Shown here piece after piece: positions 1-6,272 of a stretch of DNA of 9,928 bases. Every line of letters begins with the position of its first letter. The first letter of the stretch is position 1. The notes under the pieces are model-generated. The model was given only the letters and a program-made list of their open reading frames with translations. It had not been told where the DNA came from and ran no database searches. The DNA is from DATGLE01 sp035294325 (GTDB lineage Bacteria > Chloroflexota > Ktedonobacteria > Ktedonobacterales > Ktedonobacteraceae), in assembly GCA_035294325.1 (NCBI GenBank), contig DATGLE010000145.1, forward strand, positions 1 through 9,928, written 5' to 3'. The translations under genes and the position numbers were made by a program.

Positions 1-198
1 GACGCTAAAGCTCTGCCCATTGGCGATCCAGGCGCGGATCTGGTCCTCGGTGATGTTCGGCGCACTCAGGCTGCCGAGGCTCGCGGCGCCGCTGACCTTG
101 AGGTTGCCGCTGGCGTCGAGTTGCAGCGCCTGCCCCACGCCCGCCGCGTTCAGGCCGCCAACCAGCCCCGAGCCATCGGGATTGAGGAACTCTGGCAT
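1..198 (-). CDS. Partial phage-associated protein, N-terminal 66 residues
   Basis: The first 66 residues of a minus-strand gene whose 3' part lies beyond the window. The start is ATG at 198-196, preceded by TAGGAGG about five bases upstream. That ribosome binding site overlaps the TAG stop of the capsid-fusion gene, so the two are translationally close in one operon. The product is rich in Gly, Ala and Leu. It has a VGQALQLDASGNLKVSG segment (about residues 21-37) followed by ITEDQIRAWIANGQ (about 49-62). I do not recognise the family. Its place just after the capsid gene suggests a virion component such as a decoration, head-completion or tail protein, but that is positional inference. Confidence is good that the gene is real and low on function. 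Confidence 0.72.
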   Translation of the reverse strand, partial: MPEFLNPDGSGLVGGLNAAGVGQALQLDASGNLKVSGAASLGSLSAPNITEDQIRAWIANGQSFSV

Positions 199-207
199 AA
201 ACGCCTC

Positions 208-2691
208 CTAATTCCCCCTATATAAGCCCCTGAAGTCCACCACCGCTCCTCCATATTCGTGTCTGCATTTGAAGGAGATGGCATCTTGAGTGAAGTTAAG
301 ACCCAGTAGAGGCGAATCCTGGATATACAGCGCAGGGTTGACCTGCCCTCCCACAAACCCGACTTCGATGGTGTCGATCTCGCGCGGATCGCCGGCCAGG
401 AACCACTGCGTGGCGCTGGTGAGCTGCGGCGCGACGATGGGCGTGACGTAGCCGAGCATGGGATTGATGTCGTTGTTGTTGCTGCCCGGCACGCCCGCCG
501 ATCTGGTGGCAACCATCGCCGTCCACTCCAGTTCGGGCGGGACGATGAGGTAGCGCGGGCGCAGGCCCAGGCGCTTGCCAGCATAATTGGTCTGCTCGCG
601 CATAGCGGTGATCCCGCTCTGCATGGCGCTGGTGCTGAGATTGGACGCTCCGAGGTTGTTATGTGGCGCGCCCGCCGTGAAGAGAGCGCTGCCATCGTAG
701 ATCGTGGGATTGCTCGACAGGAAGCCGTAGACGAACTCGGCCAGCGTGTAGGCAGCCGCGACGGCCAGCTTGGTCGGGATCTGCTTGATGGCCTGCAAAT
801 CGTCATTGATGATCGTTTCGCGGGATACAGTGACAAGATTGCCCCGTTTCTGCGGCACGTAGGTAGCGGCGGAGTCGCTGAGCGTGACCGCCGTATAGGC
901 CGTGTCCTCGGCTACTATCGGCAGCGAGCCGAAGGCGCCGAGCCTGACGCGAGTTTGCTGCTTGAAGTCGCGGATGGGCATGATGCTGACAAATTTTTGC
1001 CATTCCGCCGGCCATGCCTGGTAATCTTTAAGCAGGCGCTTGTTCATGCTGGTGCCGAGCAGGTAGGAAAATGTGGCAGTAGTAGTATCGGCCTCGGTGA
1101 TGCGGGCGATGGGCGCGCTTTCGGAGACGCGGATCTGGCCGAGCAGGCTCTGACCGGTAATGCCACCTATGAGGCTGGCATCGCCGGTGACACGGGCGTA
1201 GGCTTCGCGAATGGAGGTGAAGCCGCGAATATTGCCCAGGCGCGCGCTGTCGATCTCAAGATCAAACATGCGGTCAAAGGCGGCCTGGATCTTCTCGGAC
1301 TCGGTGATCTGGCTGCCAACTTCCGGCTTGACGTAGTTGTGGCCGCGCACAATGCCCTCGCGGCTCAATTCGGCCATCATATGCAGCGCGCCGGCGAGAT
1401 CTTTTTCCAACTCCCCCTCCTCGAAGATGCGCCCCCGATAGCGCGCACGCACCTGCTCTTTGACCGCCTGCGGCAGGATGCTCTCTTGCAGGCGCCGTTC
1501 GAGCGTCAGTTCGGCGCGCTGAAGCCGAATCTCGGCCAGCAGGCGCTCGATCTCTGCCATACCAGAATGCGCTGGCGCGGGCTGCGATCCTTCAGAGATG
1601 AATTCAGACACGACAGGCGTGCCATTCGACAAGACAGGGGCAGGCCCTGTCTCTACATTGCCATTCCACAAGACAGGGGCAGGCCCTGTCTTTACATTGC
1701 CATTCAACAAGACAGGGGCAGGCCCTGTCTCTACATTTTGGATCGGTTCCATTGAAAATTTTTCTCCTTTTTGGCAATCATCGGTATCAACTAAATGTAG
1801 GGATGGGGCTTGCCCCCATCCTGGCGTCCGTTCCCATCCTGGCGTCCGTTCCCATCCTGGCGTCCGTTCCCATCCTGGCGTCCGTTCCCATCCTGGCGTC
1901 TGTTCCCATCCTGGCGTCTGTTCCCATCCTGGCGTCCGTTCCCATCCTGTAGGATTTGATCCATGCCGGGCATCATCGTGCAAAATGCGATTGAACGATC
2001 CGCCCGCGCTCGGCCTCGTCACCACATCACAGGAATTGAGCGCGGCGACGTGCGTGATCTCGCGGGCGCGCGTGGCCTCGTTGAACTGCCACTGGCCGAA
2101 GATGTCGATGGAGAGGCCGATCAGTTCGGGACGACCAGGCTGGAGGGACTCCCGCACGATGGACCAGAGCCAGTCTGCGGCCTCAAGGATATGCAGTGTG
2201 GCGTCAACGCGCCCGCCCGGCGCGTCTGGCGAGGGCGGAACGTAGGCGGCGTCATGGTAGAAGCCCACCACATCGCGCACGGAGCGCGTGACGCTCTCGC
2301 CGGGGCTGTGATCGGCGTAGGCATGGGCACCTTCGATCATGCCGGCAATGGCGCGCAGCGCGTTCTCGTCATAATAGTAGCCGTTGGCGGAGCGCCCACC
2401 CTTGACGATGGTAACGCGCACGTCATGACCGGCATAGGGATCGGAATCAACAATGGTTTCATCGTCAATAGTTTTGTTGCCAATGGGTTTGTTACCAATG
2501 GTTTTTTCGCCAATGGGTTTGTTACCAATGGTTTTTTCGCTAATGGGTTTGTTGTCAATGGGTTTGTTGTCAATGGGTTTGTTATCAATGGGTTTGTTAT
2601 CAATGGGTTTATCAAGATGGGGGCAAGCCCCATCTCTACATGTAATCTCGATAATATGCGGTTCGAGGGTGATGAGACGTTCATCTTTCAT
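208..2691 (-). CDS. Fused prohead protease - major capsid protein, interrupted by three repeat arrays
   Basis: An 827-residue ORF (from ATG 2691; GTG 2703 is an alternative giving 831). Residues about 83-238 resemble phage prohead proteases: YADH (His128) and LIGLSIDIFG (Ser194) are candidate catalytic residues. Residues about 377-446 are charged and probably helical, like the delta/scaffolding arm of HK97-fold capsids. Residues about 456-827 resemble Mu gpT/HK97-type major capsid proteins, with phrases such as LFTAGAPHNNLG, RPRYLIVPPELEWTA and GDPREIDTIEVGFVGG. In order, the protein carries eleven 5-residue repeats (KPIDN type, 28-82), eight 6-residue repeats (TPGWER type, about 249-294) and three 13-residue repeats (TGPAPV type, about 320-358). 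An internal ATG at 1752 has its own AGGAG and could start a separate 514-residue capsid protein. The start overlaps the upstream gene by 11 bases. Role: shell formation and maturation cleavage. Confidence 0.82.
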   Translation of the reverse strand: MKDERLITLEPHIIEITCRDGACPHLDKPIDNKPIDNKPIDNKPIDNKPISEKTIGNKPIGEKTIGNKPIGNKTIDDETIVDSDPYAGHDVRVTIVKGGRSANGYYYDENALRAIAGMIEGAHAYADHSPGESVTRSVRDVVGFYHDAAYVPPSPDAPGGRVDATLHILEAADWLWSIVRESLQPGRPELIGLSIDIFGQWQFNEATRAREITHVAALNSCDVVTRPSAGGSFNRILHDDARHGSNPTGWERTPGWEQTPGWEQTPGWERTPGWERTPGWERTPGWERTPGWGQAPSLHLVDTDDCQKGEKFSMEPIQNVETGPAPVLLNGNVKTGPAPVLWNGNVETGPAPVLSNGTPVVSEFISEGSQPAPAHSGMAEIERLLAEIRLQRAELTLERRLQESILPQAVKEQVRARYRGRIFEEGELEKDLAGALHMMAELSREGIVRGHNYVKPEVGSQITESEKIQAAFDRMFDLEIDSARLGNIRGFTSIREAYARVTGDASLIGGITGQSLLGQIRVSESAPIARITEADTTTATFSYLLGTSMNKRLLKDYQAWPAEWQKFVSIMPIRDFKQQTRVRLGAFGSLPIVAEDTAYTAVTLSDSAATYVPQKRGNLVTVSRETIINDDLQAIKQIPTKLAVAAAYTLAEFVYGFLSSNPTIYDGSALFTAGAPHNNLGASNLSTSAMQSGITAMREQTNYAGKRLGLRPRYLIVPPELEWTAMVATRSAGVPGSNNNDINPMLGYVTPIVAPQLTSATQWFLAGDPREIDTIEVGFVGGQVNPALYIQDSPLLGLNFTQDAISFKCRHEYGGAVVDFRGLYRGN
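1623..1737. repeat. 39-bp tandem repeat, three copies, each with a TGTAG palindrome
   Basis: Three near-identical 39-bp units; GACAGGGG begins at 1633, 1672 and 1711. Each unit holds the palindrome GACAGGGGCAGGCCCTGTC followed by TCTACA or TTTACA. On the minus strand this reads TGTAGAGACAGGG...CCCTGTC. The period is a multiple of three, so the gene stays open and encodes a 13-residue repeat (TGPAPVL-x-NGNVE) at the start of the capsid half of the fusion. Differences between copies are few, suggesting recent expansion. Confidence 0.9.
1750..1768 (-). promoter_or_regulatory. Internal ribosome binding site and start for a free capsid protein
   Basis: On the minus strand AAAAAGGAG is followed by 11 bases and ATG (1752-1750), in the capsid frame. 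The same arrangement (AAAAGGAG, 11 bases, ATG) starts the 258-aa gene at 3457. Initiation here would give a 514-residue protein beginning MEPIQNVETG, containing the whole capsid domain without the protease. The site lies exactly between the protease-like and capsid-like parts, where separate phage genes would normally meet. Its activity is inferred. Confidence 0.6.
1796..1950. repeat. TGTAG palindrome plus 18-bp tandem array, eight copies
   Basis: TGTAG (1796-1800) is followed by a hairpin with arms GGATGGGG (1801-1808) and CCCCATCC (1814-1821). From 1815 the unit CCCATCCTGGCGTCCGTT repeats at exact 18-bp steps (1815, 1833, 1851, 1869, 1887, 1905, 1923; the last, partial copy at 1941). Two units carry T for C, giving Gln instead of Arg. 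On the minus strand it encodes TPGWER repeats in the fusion protein. The array begins inside the right arm of the palindrome, as if the palindrome end had seeded the expansion. Confidence 0.92.
2446..2640. repeat. TGTAG palindrome plus 15-bp tandem array, eleven units
   Basis: On the minus strand TGTAGAGATGGGG begins at 2640 and its second arm CCCCATC ends at 2616. This is the element at 1796-1821 in the opposite orientation. Eleven 15-bp units follow (2610 down to 2446). The four next to the palindrome encode identical KPIDN peptides; the distal ones diverge (KTIGN, KPIGE, ETIVD). All stay in frame. The gradient from identical to diverged fits growth at the palindrome end. The array lies near the N-terminus of the protease part, before its first conserved block. 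Confidence 0.9.
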
Positions 2692-3457
2692 TGTCGAGAC
2701 CACCCATCAGCAGATCGAAATGACGACGGCGCGCGCTGTTCATGCCGCTCTGATCCATAAAGACGCTGCTATACGGCACGCCATCGAGTTGTTGATAGGT
2801 CGGCGAGAGATGCATCTGATCGAGCGCGCCGGCTGCCAGATCGCCCGGGCGATCCGGGGCCAGCCCTGCTTCTACAAGCAAGGATGGGGCTTGCAGATCG
2901 GGCAGCAGCGGTTCCGGCGCGAGCGGATCGCGGCAGATGGCGACGCCATCGGGCACATCGTAATCGAGCAAAGCGCCCGGCAGCGGATCCGGCGCAAGCA
3001 CGGCCGATCCTTCGCCCTGCGCATTGTGGATATCGAGGCCATAGGGCCGCGTATATTCGTCGAGATCGGGCAGCAGCGGATCCGGCTCAAACTCCGCGCG
3101 CGGCTCGAAAGAGACGCCATCATCGGCAACGTTCGCCGTTTGCAGGCGCGGCTGCGTCATGTCCGGCACGCCATAATCGGGCTGATGCAGGACCGTCGGG
3201 GCAGGGCGCGTAAGCTGCGCGGGCGACGGTACGCCATCCACTCCCGCCAGATTGAGCCGGGGGATCGGCTGCGCGGGATCGATGCCTCCCAGGTGGGGGC
3301 TGCCATGCAGTTCGGGAATGCAGGGCGCCGGGCGCACGGGATCGGGCATTGATTGGATGCTCTGCCCGCTGGCGACGTTCCATCCATCGGCCCCGGCGAG
3401 ATTAAGATCGGGCACGCGCCCGCCCGGCGGCAGCGGATGCTGCGGTTCGAGGTTCAT
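2681..3457 (-). CDS. Proline/aspartate-rich protein of the virion operon, function unknown
   Basis: A 258-residue protein starting at ATG 3457, with AAAAGGAG 11 bases upstream. It ends at TGA 2683-2681, overlapping the start of the capsid fusion, which implies translational coupling. It is acidic, full of Pro, Leu, Asp and Gly, and has no evident membrane segment. Internal repeats are visible: LNLAGADG at 18-25 and LNLAGVDG at 68-75 (50 residues apart), PDPLLPDL at 125-132 and PEPLLPDL at 181-188, and a YDVPDG/YGVPDM theme. The C-terminal end is different in character and basic (SARRRHFDLLMGG). I do not recognise a family. Lying between portal and capsid genes, it could be a scaffold, a minor head protein or a structural extension, but no motif decides. 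A degenerate TGTAG element lies within it (2857-2893). Confidence 0.7.
   Translation of the reverse strand: MNLEPQHPLPPGGRVPDLNLAGADGWNVASGQSIQSMPDPVRPAPCIPELHGSPHLGGIDPAQPIPRLNLAGVDGVPSPAQLTRPAPTVLHQPDYGVPDMTQPRLQTANVADDGVSFEPRAEFEPDPLLPDLDEYTRPYGLDIHNAQGEGSAVLAPDPLPGALLDYDVPDGVAICRDPLAPEPLLPDLQAPSLLVEAGLAPDRPGDLAAGALDQMHLSPTYQQLDGVPYSSVFMDQSGMNSARRRHFDLLMGGLDNER
2857..2893. repeat. Degenerate TGTAG palindromic element inside the 258-aa gene
   Basis: On the minus strand the stretch has GCAAGCCCCATCC, then TTGTAGAAGCAGGGCTGGCCCC. It shares the TGTAG lead and the GGG-CYxG-CCCC core of the copies in the capsid fusion, but the arms are imperfect and there is no tandem array beside it. It is read in frame as part of QAPSLLVEAGLAPD. 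I take it as an older, decayed copy. Confidence 0.5.
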
Positions 3458-3490
3458 GAAGGGAATTTCTCCTTTTCGATGGGATATTGA

Positions 3491-3874
3491 TTAACGGAAC
3501 CTTCTCAATCTGGCTATGATACGCGTCCCGCCCGGCACGCAGCCAACGGGAAGCGCCTCGATAATCTCATATTTCTGCGCGGCTGCAACGGCGCTGGTCG
3601 TCGCAGTGGATGTATCGGCGACGTAGACGACGCCAGTGAAGCTGGTACCGATGGGCGCGACCATAAGCATATCGCATTGCTGGCGTGGCTGCCCGCCGGC
3701 CTGATCGGGGATCTGCGGATCGATGACGGCCTGCGGGCGAAAGATGACGCTGACCGCGCTATAGCTATAGGATCCGCCGGCCTGATAGACAAAAACGACG
3801 GTCTTTTGCCGGCTGGCAAAGGTTCTGAGGACAACGGCCTGCATATGCGCCGTCTTGCTGGCATCGAGCGGCAT
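3491..3874 (-). CDS. Small virion-operon protein, possible head completion protein
   Basis: A 127-residue protein. Its ATG (3874-3872) shares one base with the portal stop (TGATG overlap), and AAAGGAGG lies eight bases upstream inside the end of the portal gene. Visible features are a beta-rich middle (VVFVYQAGGSYSYSAVSVIF, TSFTGVVYVADTSTATTSA), an alanine-rich stretch, and a basic tail IIARLRRFR. There is no signal peptide or membrane segment. Small beta-rich proteins directly after portal genes are often head-tail connector or minor head proteins, but I cannot assign this one to a family. The tight coupling to the portal gene makes a role in the same particle likely. Confidence 0.72.
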   Translation of the reverse strand: MPLDASKTAHMQAVVLRTFASRQKTVVFVYQAGGSYSYSAVSVIFRPQAVIDPQIPDQAGGQPRQQCDMLMVAPIGTSFTGVVYVADTSTATTSAVAAAQKYEIIEALPVGCVPGGTRIIARLRRFR

Positions 3875-5394
3875 CAGTGGGGCCTCCTTTCGTGGGCGCT
3901 CGCCCTTGAGCGCGCGATGCGTTCCATCTCCTCGTGCGGATTAATCTCCTCACCACAGAACTCGAACATAATGCGCATCGCCGTCTCATCGCTGATCCAG
4001 CCCTGCCCATGCGCCGCTGTGAGCGCCGGCACGAGCCAGCTAAGGCCCTGCGCGAGGGTATGGTGCTCTCCCGAATCGATCTCCGGGAAGGTAATCTCGT
4101 AGCGCGTATCGACGCGCGGCCCGATGCGGCCAGCACGCCGCGCCTCCTCGATCACACGATCAAGGATGCACCTGAGCATATACCTGACGACACGCTGCCG
4201 GCGCTTGAATTTGAGCAGCGTGGGCAGGCTCATCTCTGAGGCCGTCGCACGGTTGCCATTGTCACCATCGCTCAGATAGTGTTCCGGCAGAGATGCCCCA
4301 ACGGCTACCATGAGCTTTATTGCCCTTCCATCTTCGCTGGCATCGTTGGCCTGGATGTTTGGCTCGACGGCGCTCCACCGCTCGGCCTCGTTGTGGATGA
4401 TGACCGAGCCTGGTTCCGGCGGATATGCGTACTCCATACGCTTTCTATCGATGGTTTTTTTGTCAGCCGAGGTTAGCGTGACATCCCACAGGAACGCAGC
4501 CTTGTACTTGTTGATGCGCACGCGGTCAGTGAGCCAGTCCTTATAGCGGCGCAGCCAGGGCAGCAGCGTAGCGAGATCGGACTTGCCGCGTTTGGCGTTG
4601 CTGACCTTGTTGATGGCGATGTGCAGCACCTCTTTGCCAGCCCTGAACCACTGCCCCTGCGTGTCCACCGGCTGCGACGGATCGAAGTTGGGTGGATCGC
4701 CCGCCGTCGCGCTCATCACCTGCCCGATGGGACGCCGGTGGTAGCGCAGCGGCTTCTCCACATCTTCGGGATCGGTCTCGATCTGGTCGATCAGCGAGGG
4801 ATCGATCTGGCGAATGATAACGCTGCCATCATAGCGATTGACGAAGAAGTGAATGAACTGCTCACCATAGAGCGCCAGTTCGGTGCAGAGGCTATAAATG
4901 CGCTCGTCCATGCGATTCTCAGGATGGTGCCAGAAATCATCGAGCACCTGCTGCACTCGTGGGTGGCTGGCCGCGACGGTAATGCCCTCGCCAAGTACGA
5001 AACTGGTGGTCAGTTCGATGATGGCAAAGGCCAGCGGGTTAGCATTATAGGCTTCGTAGCACTGATTGTGTACTTCGAGATACGTTGCCGGAATCAAATC
5101 CTTCTGATAAAAGTTGTCCGATAACCTCCTCCAGAGGTAGTCTTCCTCGCTGCCAGTAGCGAAGCGTCCCCAGTACCAGTCCTCCTGTGTAGGGCTGGCC
5201 GCGAAGTAAGTCGGGTTGATCTGCTCCGCGACGCGCTCTCCTCGCCCCATCGTGGGATTCACAGCAGGAGGCGAGCTGCGGTGAATCCCGGGGCGAGCGG
5301 CAGGGGGGACCGCCATCAAAGGGGAAGCAGGTGGGGATTGTGGGACTGTATGCGAATACTCGGGGAGGCCGAGCAGGCGGTCAAACCAGGACAT
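3874..5394 (-). CDS. Phage portal protein
   Basis: A 506-residue protein matching phage portal proteins, which form the dodecameric ring at one capsid vertex for DNA entry. Residues about 15-48 are proline-rich and probably disordered. The core holds family-like phrases: NPLAFAIIELTTSFVLGEGI (119-138), a charged helical stretch KSDLATLLPWLRRYKDWLTDR (271-291) and LPEHYLSDGDNGNRATASEM (369-388) leading to the Lys/Arg-rich KFKRRQRVVRYMLR. Length is normal for the family. The start is ATG 5394: GAGGAGG lies nine bases upstream and the N-terminus MSWFDRLLGL is typical. A TTG start at 5448 would add 18 basic residues and lacks support. It is the first gene of the operon, about 108 bases after the predicted transcript start. 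The terminase gene that normally precedes a portal is absent upstream. Confidence 0.9.
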   Translation of the reverse strand: MSWFDRLLGLPEYSHTVPQSPPASPLMAVPPAARPGIHRSSPPAVNPTMGRGERVAEQINPTYFAASPTQEDWYWGRFATGSEEDYLWRRLSDNFYQKDLIPATYLEVHNQCYEAYNANPLAFAIIELTTSFVLGEGITVAASHPRVQQVLDDFWHHPENRMDERIYSLCTELALYGEQFIHFFVNRYDGSVIIRQIDPSLIDQIETDPEDVEKPLRYHRRPIGQVMSATAGDPPNFDPSQPVDTQGQWFRAGKEVLHIAINKVSNAKRGKSDLATLLPWLRRYKDWLTDRVRINKYKAAFLWDVTLTSADKKTIDRKRMEYAYPPEPGSVIIHNEAERWSAVEPNIQANDASEDGRAIKLMVAVGASLPEHYLSDGDNGNRATASEMSLPTLLKFKRRQRVVRYMLRCILDRVIEEARRAGRIGPRVDTRYEITFPEIDSGEHHTLAQGLSWLVPALTAAHGQGWISDETAMRIMFEFCGEEINPHEEMERIARSRASAHERRPH

Positions 5395-5508
5395 GCGGGC
5401 AACCCTCCTCGTCCATAACCATGAGCGAACCCGAAACTTTACCAGCAATAGTCTCTCTGTCAGTATTTCTTTACTTTTACTATAATCCTTCTCCTTGATT
5501 CTGCTATG

Positions 5509-5537
5509 ATTATACTTTAGATTTTCTTGTCTGTCAA
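5509..5537 (-). promoter_or_regulatory. Consensus sigma-70 promoter of the virion operon
   Basis: On the minus strand TTGACA (5537-5532), a 17-base spacer and TATAAT (5514-5509) give a full match to the vegetative consensus. It lies in an AT-rich stretch (about 5455-5590) contrasting with the GC-rich genes. Transcription would start near 5502 and leave a leader of about 108 bases before the portal start. A promoter this strong, without a visible operator, suggests substantial basal expression. Confidence 0.85.
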
Positions 5538-5589
5538 GCTTTTATGCATATAATCAATATCTGATAGAAAAAGCTGTATATATCTATCA

Positions 5590-5664
5590 CCTATGATGAG
5601 GGAGGGAATGATAGAGGGCGAGGCCGCTGGCCTCGCCCTCTATCATTCCCTCCCTCATCATAGG
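5590..5664. repeat. Perfect 36-bp inverted repeat with 3-nt loop
   Basis: The left arm (5590-5625) begins CCTATGATGAGGGAGGG and the right arm (5629-5664) is its exact reverse complement; only GCT separates them. The arm is purine-rich on its left side. It sits between two diverging promoters (5509-5537 minus, 5714-5742 plus), so it is upstream of both, and no T-run follows on either side. It is therefore not an ordinary terminator of a neighbouring gene. It could be a mobile palindrome, a cruciform or protein-binding site, or a block to read-through. Confidence 0.93.
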
Positions 5665-5713
5665 AATCCCGGGCTATGTCTTATTAGCGCGACAATATTG
5701 CCCATAAAAATGC

Positions 5714-5742
5714 TTGACTTTTAGCAGGCCAGCGAGTACACT
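5714..5742 (+). promoter_or_regulatory. Sigma-70 promoter for the structured RNA and small ORF region
   Basis: TTGACT (5714-5719), a 17-base spacer and TACACT (5737-5742) lie on the plus strand. Transcription would start near 5749-5750, ten bases before the first of a run of hairpins. That position supports the plus strand as the transcribed strand of the candidate RNA. Confidence 0.7.
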
Positions 5743-5749
5743 CACTAGC

Positions 5750-5983
5750 AGTTATGCGCATGTGGTCGCAGTTACCACATCGAGGTGTAGCGAACCTTGT
5801 AGAAGTCGGCTGGCGGTGCAACCGAAATCCAAATACAGCGGATCACCGCAAAAGGCAGCGTAATGCGCCACCCGGCGTATTTATCTCTGGTTTCGAGATT
5901 GGGACAGGAACCCCGGGTCTCTTGCCCGGCCAGGGCCACATAGGGAGCGATTTCCCTACGGTGTGCGGACGTTTTCACCGCAA
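5750..5983 (+). ncRNA. Candidate structured RNA, eight consecutive hairpins, family unknown
   Basis: Starting just after a good promoter, nearly every segment can fold locally. ATGTGGT/ACCACAT spans 5760-5780. CGAGGT/ACCTTG spans 5781-5799. GCGGTG/CACCGC with inner ATCC/GGAT spans 5813-5849. AATGCGCC/GGCGTATT (one G-U pair) spans 5862-5881. ATCTC/GAGAT spans 5883-5899. CCGGGT/GCCCGG spans 5913-5929. TAGGGA/TCCCTA spans 5941-5958. TGCGG/CCGCA spans 5964-5982. Stems were read by eye. No signature of tmRNA, RNase P, SRP RNA, T-box or the common riboswitches was seen. No U-run terminator follows, so it may be a free RNA or the leader of the small ORF at 6025. Plus-strand ORFs through it lack a ribosome binding site and look like chance. 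Confidence 0.5.
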
Positions 5984-6024
5984 CTGAGTATGTTTTGATA
6001 CAAAAAGGAAGGCAGGTGAGTTCT

Positions 6025-6105
6025 ATGCAAGGCACAATTTTAAAAGGGAAGCGCGGTGCGCGAAGCAGTCGTACTCACCCGTCACAAAGCGATGGCACGT
6101 ATTGA
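6025..6105 (+). CDS. Very small basic ORF (26 aa)
   Basis: ATG at 6025 is preceded by CAGGTGAG four bases upstream, a good match to the anti-Shine-Dalgarno, with AAGGAAGG further up. It encodes 26 residues (MQGTILKGKRGARSSRTHPS...) ending in TGA at 6103-6105. It is rich in Lys, Arg and Ser, with no hydrophobic segment. It lies 42 bases after the last strong hairpin of the candidate RNA, so that RNA may be its leader, or this may be a leader peptide itself. The ribosome binding site resembles that of the 66-aa ORF downstream. No family is recognised. The evidence is only the site and the position. Confidence 0.35.
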   Translation: MQGTILKGKRGARSSRTHPSQSDGTY

Positions 6106-6272
6106 TATTCTACTATACGCCATTGATTACTTTTGCTCGCATCATCCGGGCAGCGAGCGTTCTCCTTCGCTCTCTACCTTCCCTGCACATTCCCCCATGA
6201 AACGATCATGTACATTCCACACATAGAGAAAGTTGCATGCATCCGGTAGTTATGTTTTCCAGGATTACAGTA

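Noticed and set aside
661..1755. Long plus-strand open frame of 364 codons antisense to the capsid domain
   Set aside because: It mirrors the codon pattern of the real minus-strand gene, has no good ribosome binding site and no recognisable protein; the minus frame has clear capsid-like sequence.
1815..2610. Possible CRISPR or guide-like array
   Set aside because: The repeats are directly adjacent without unique spacers of constant length and lie in frame inside a structural gene.
1963..3352. Plus-strand open frames over the repeat arrays and the 258-aa gene
   Set aside because: The arrays have periods divisible by three, so several frames stay open on both strands; nothing in these translations resembles a protein, and none has a convincing start.
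5395..5448. Extended portal start at TTG 5448
   Set aside because: The added 18 residues are basic and unlike a portal N-terminus, while ATG 5394 has GAGGAGG at good spacing.
5590..5664. Rho-independent terminator
   Set aside because: No T-run on either side and no gene ends there; the neighbouring units diverge from it.
5941..5982. Resemblance to part of an FMN riboswitch (AGGGA...TTCCCTACGG)
   Set aside because: Only one short stretch is similar; the remaining conserved blocks of the FMN element are missing and no riboflavin gene follows.
5754..6035. ORFs on both strands (77 and 87 codons) across the hairpin-rich region
   Set aside because: No Shine-Dalgarno at suitable spacing and no recognisable protein; dense local stems and a fitting promoter favour an RNA.
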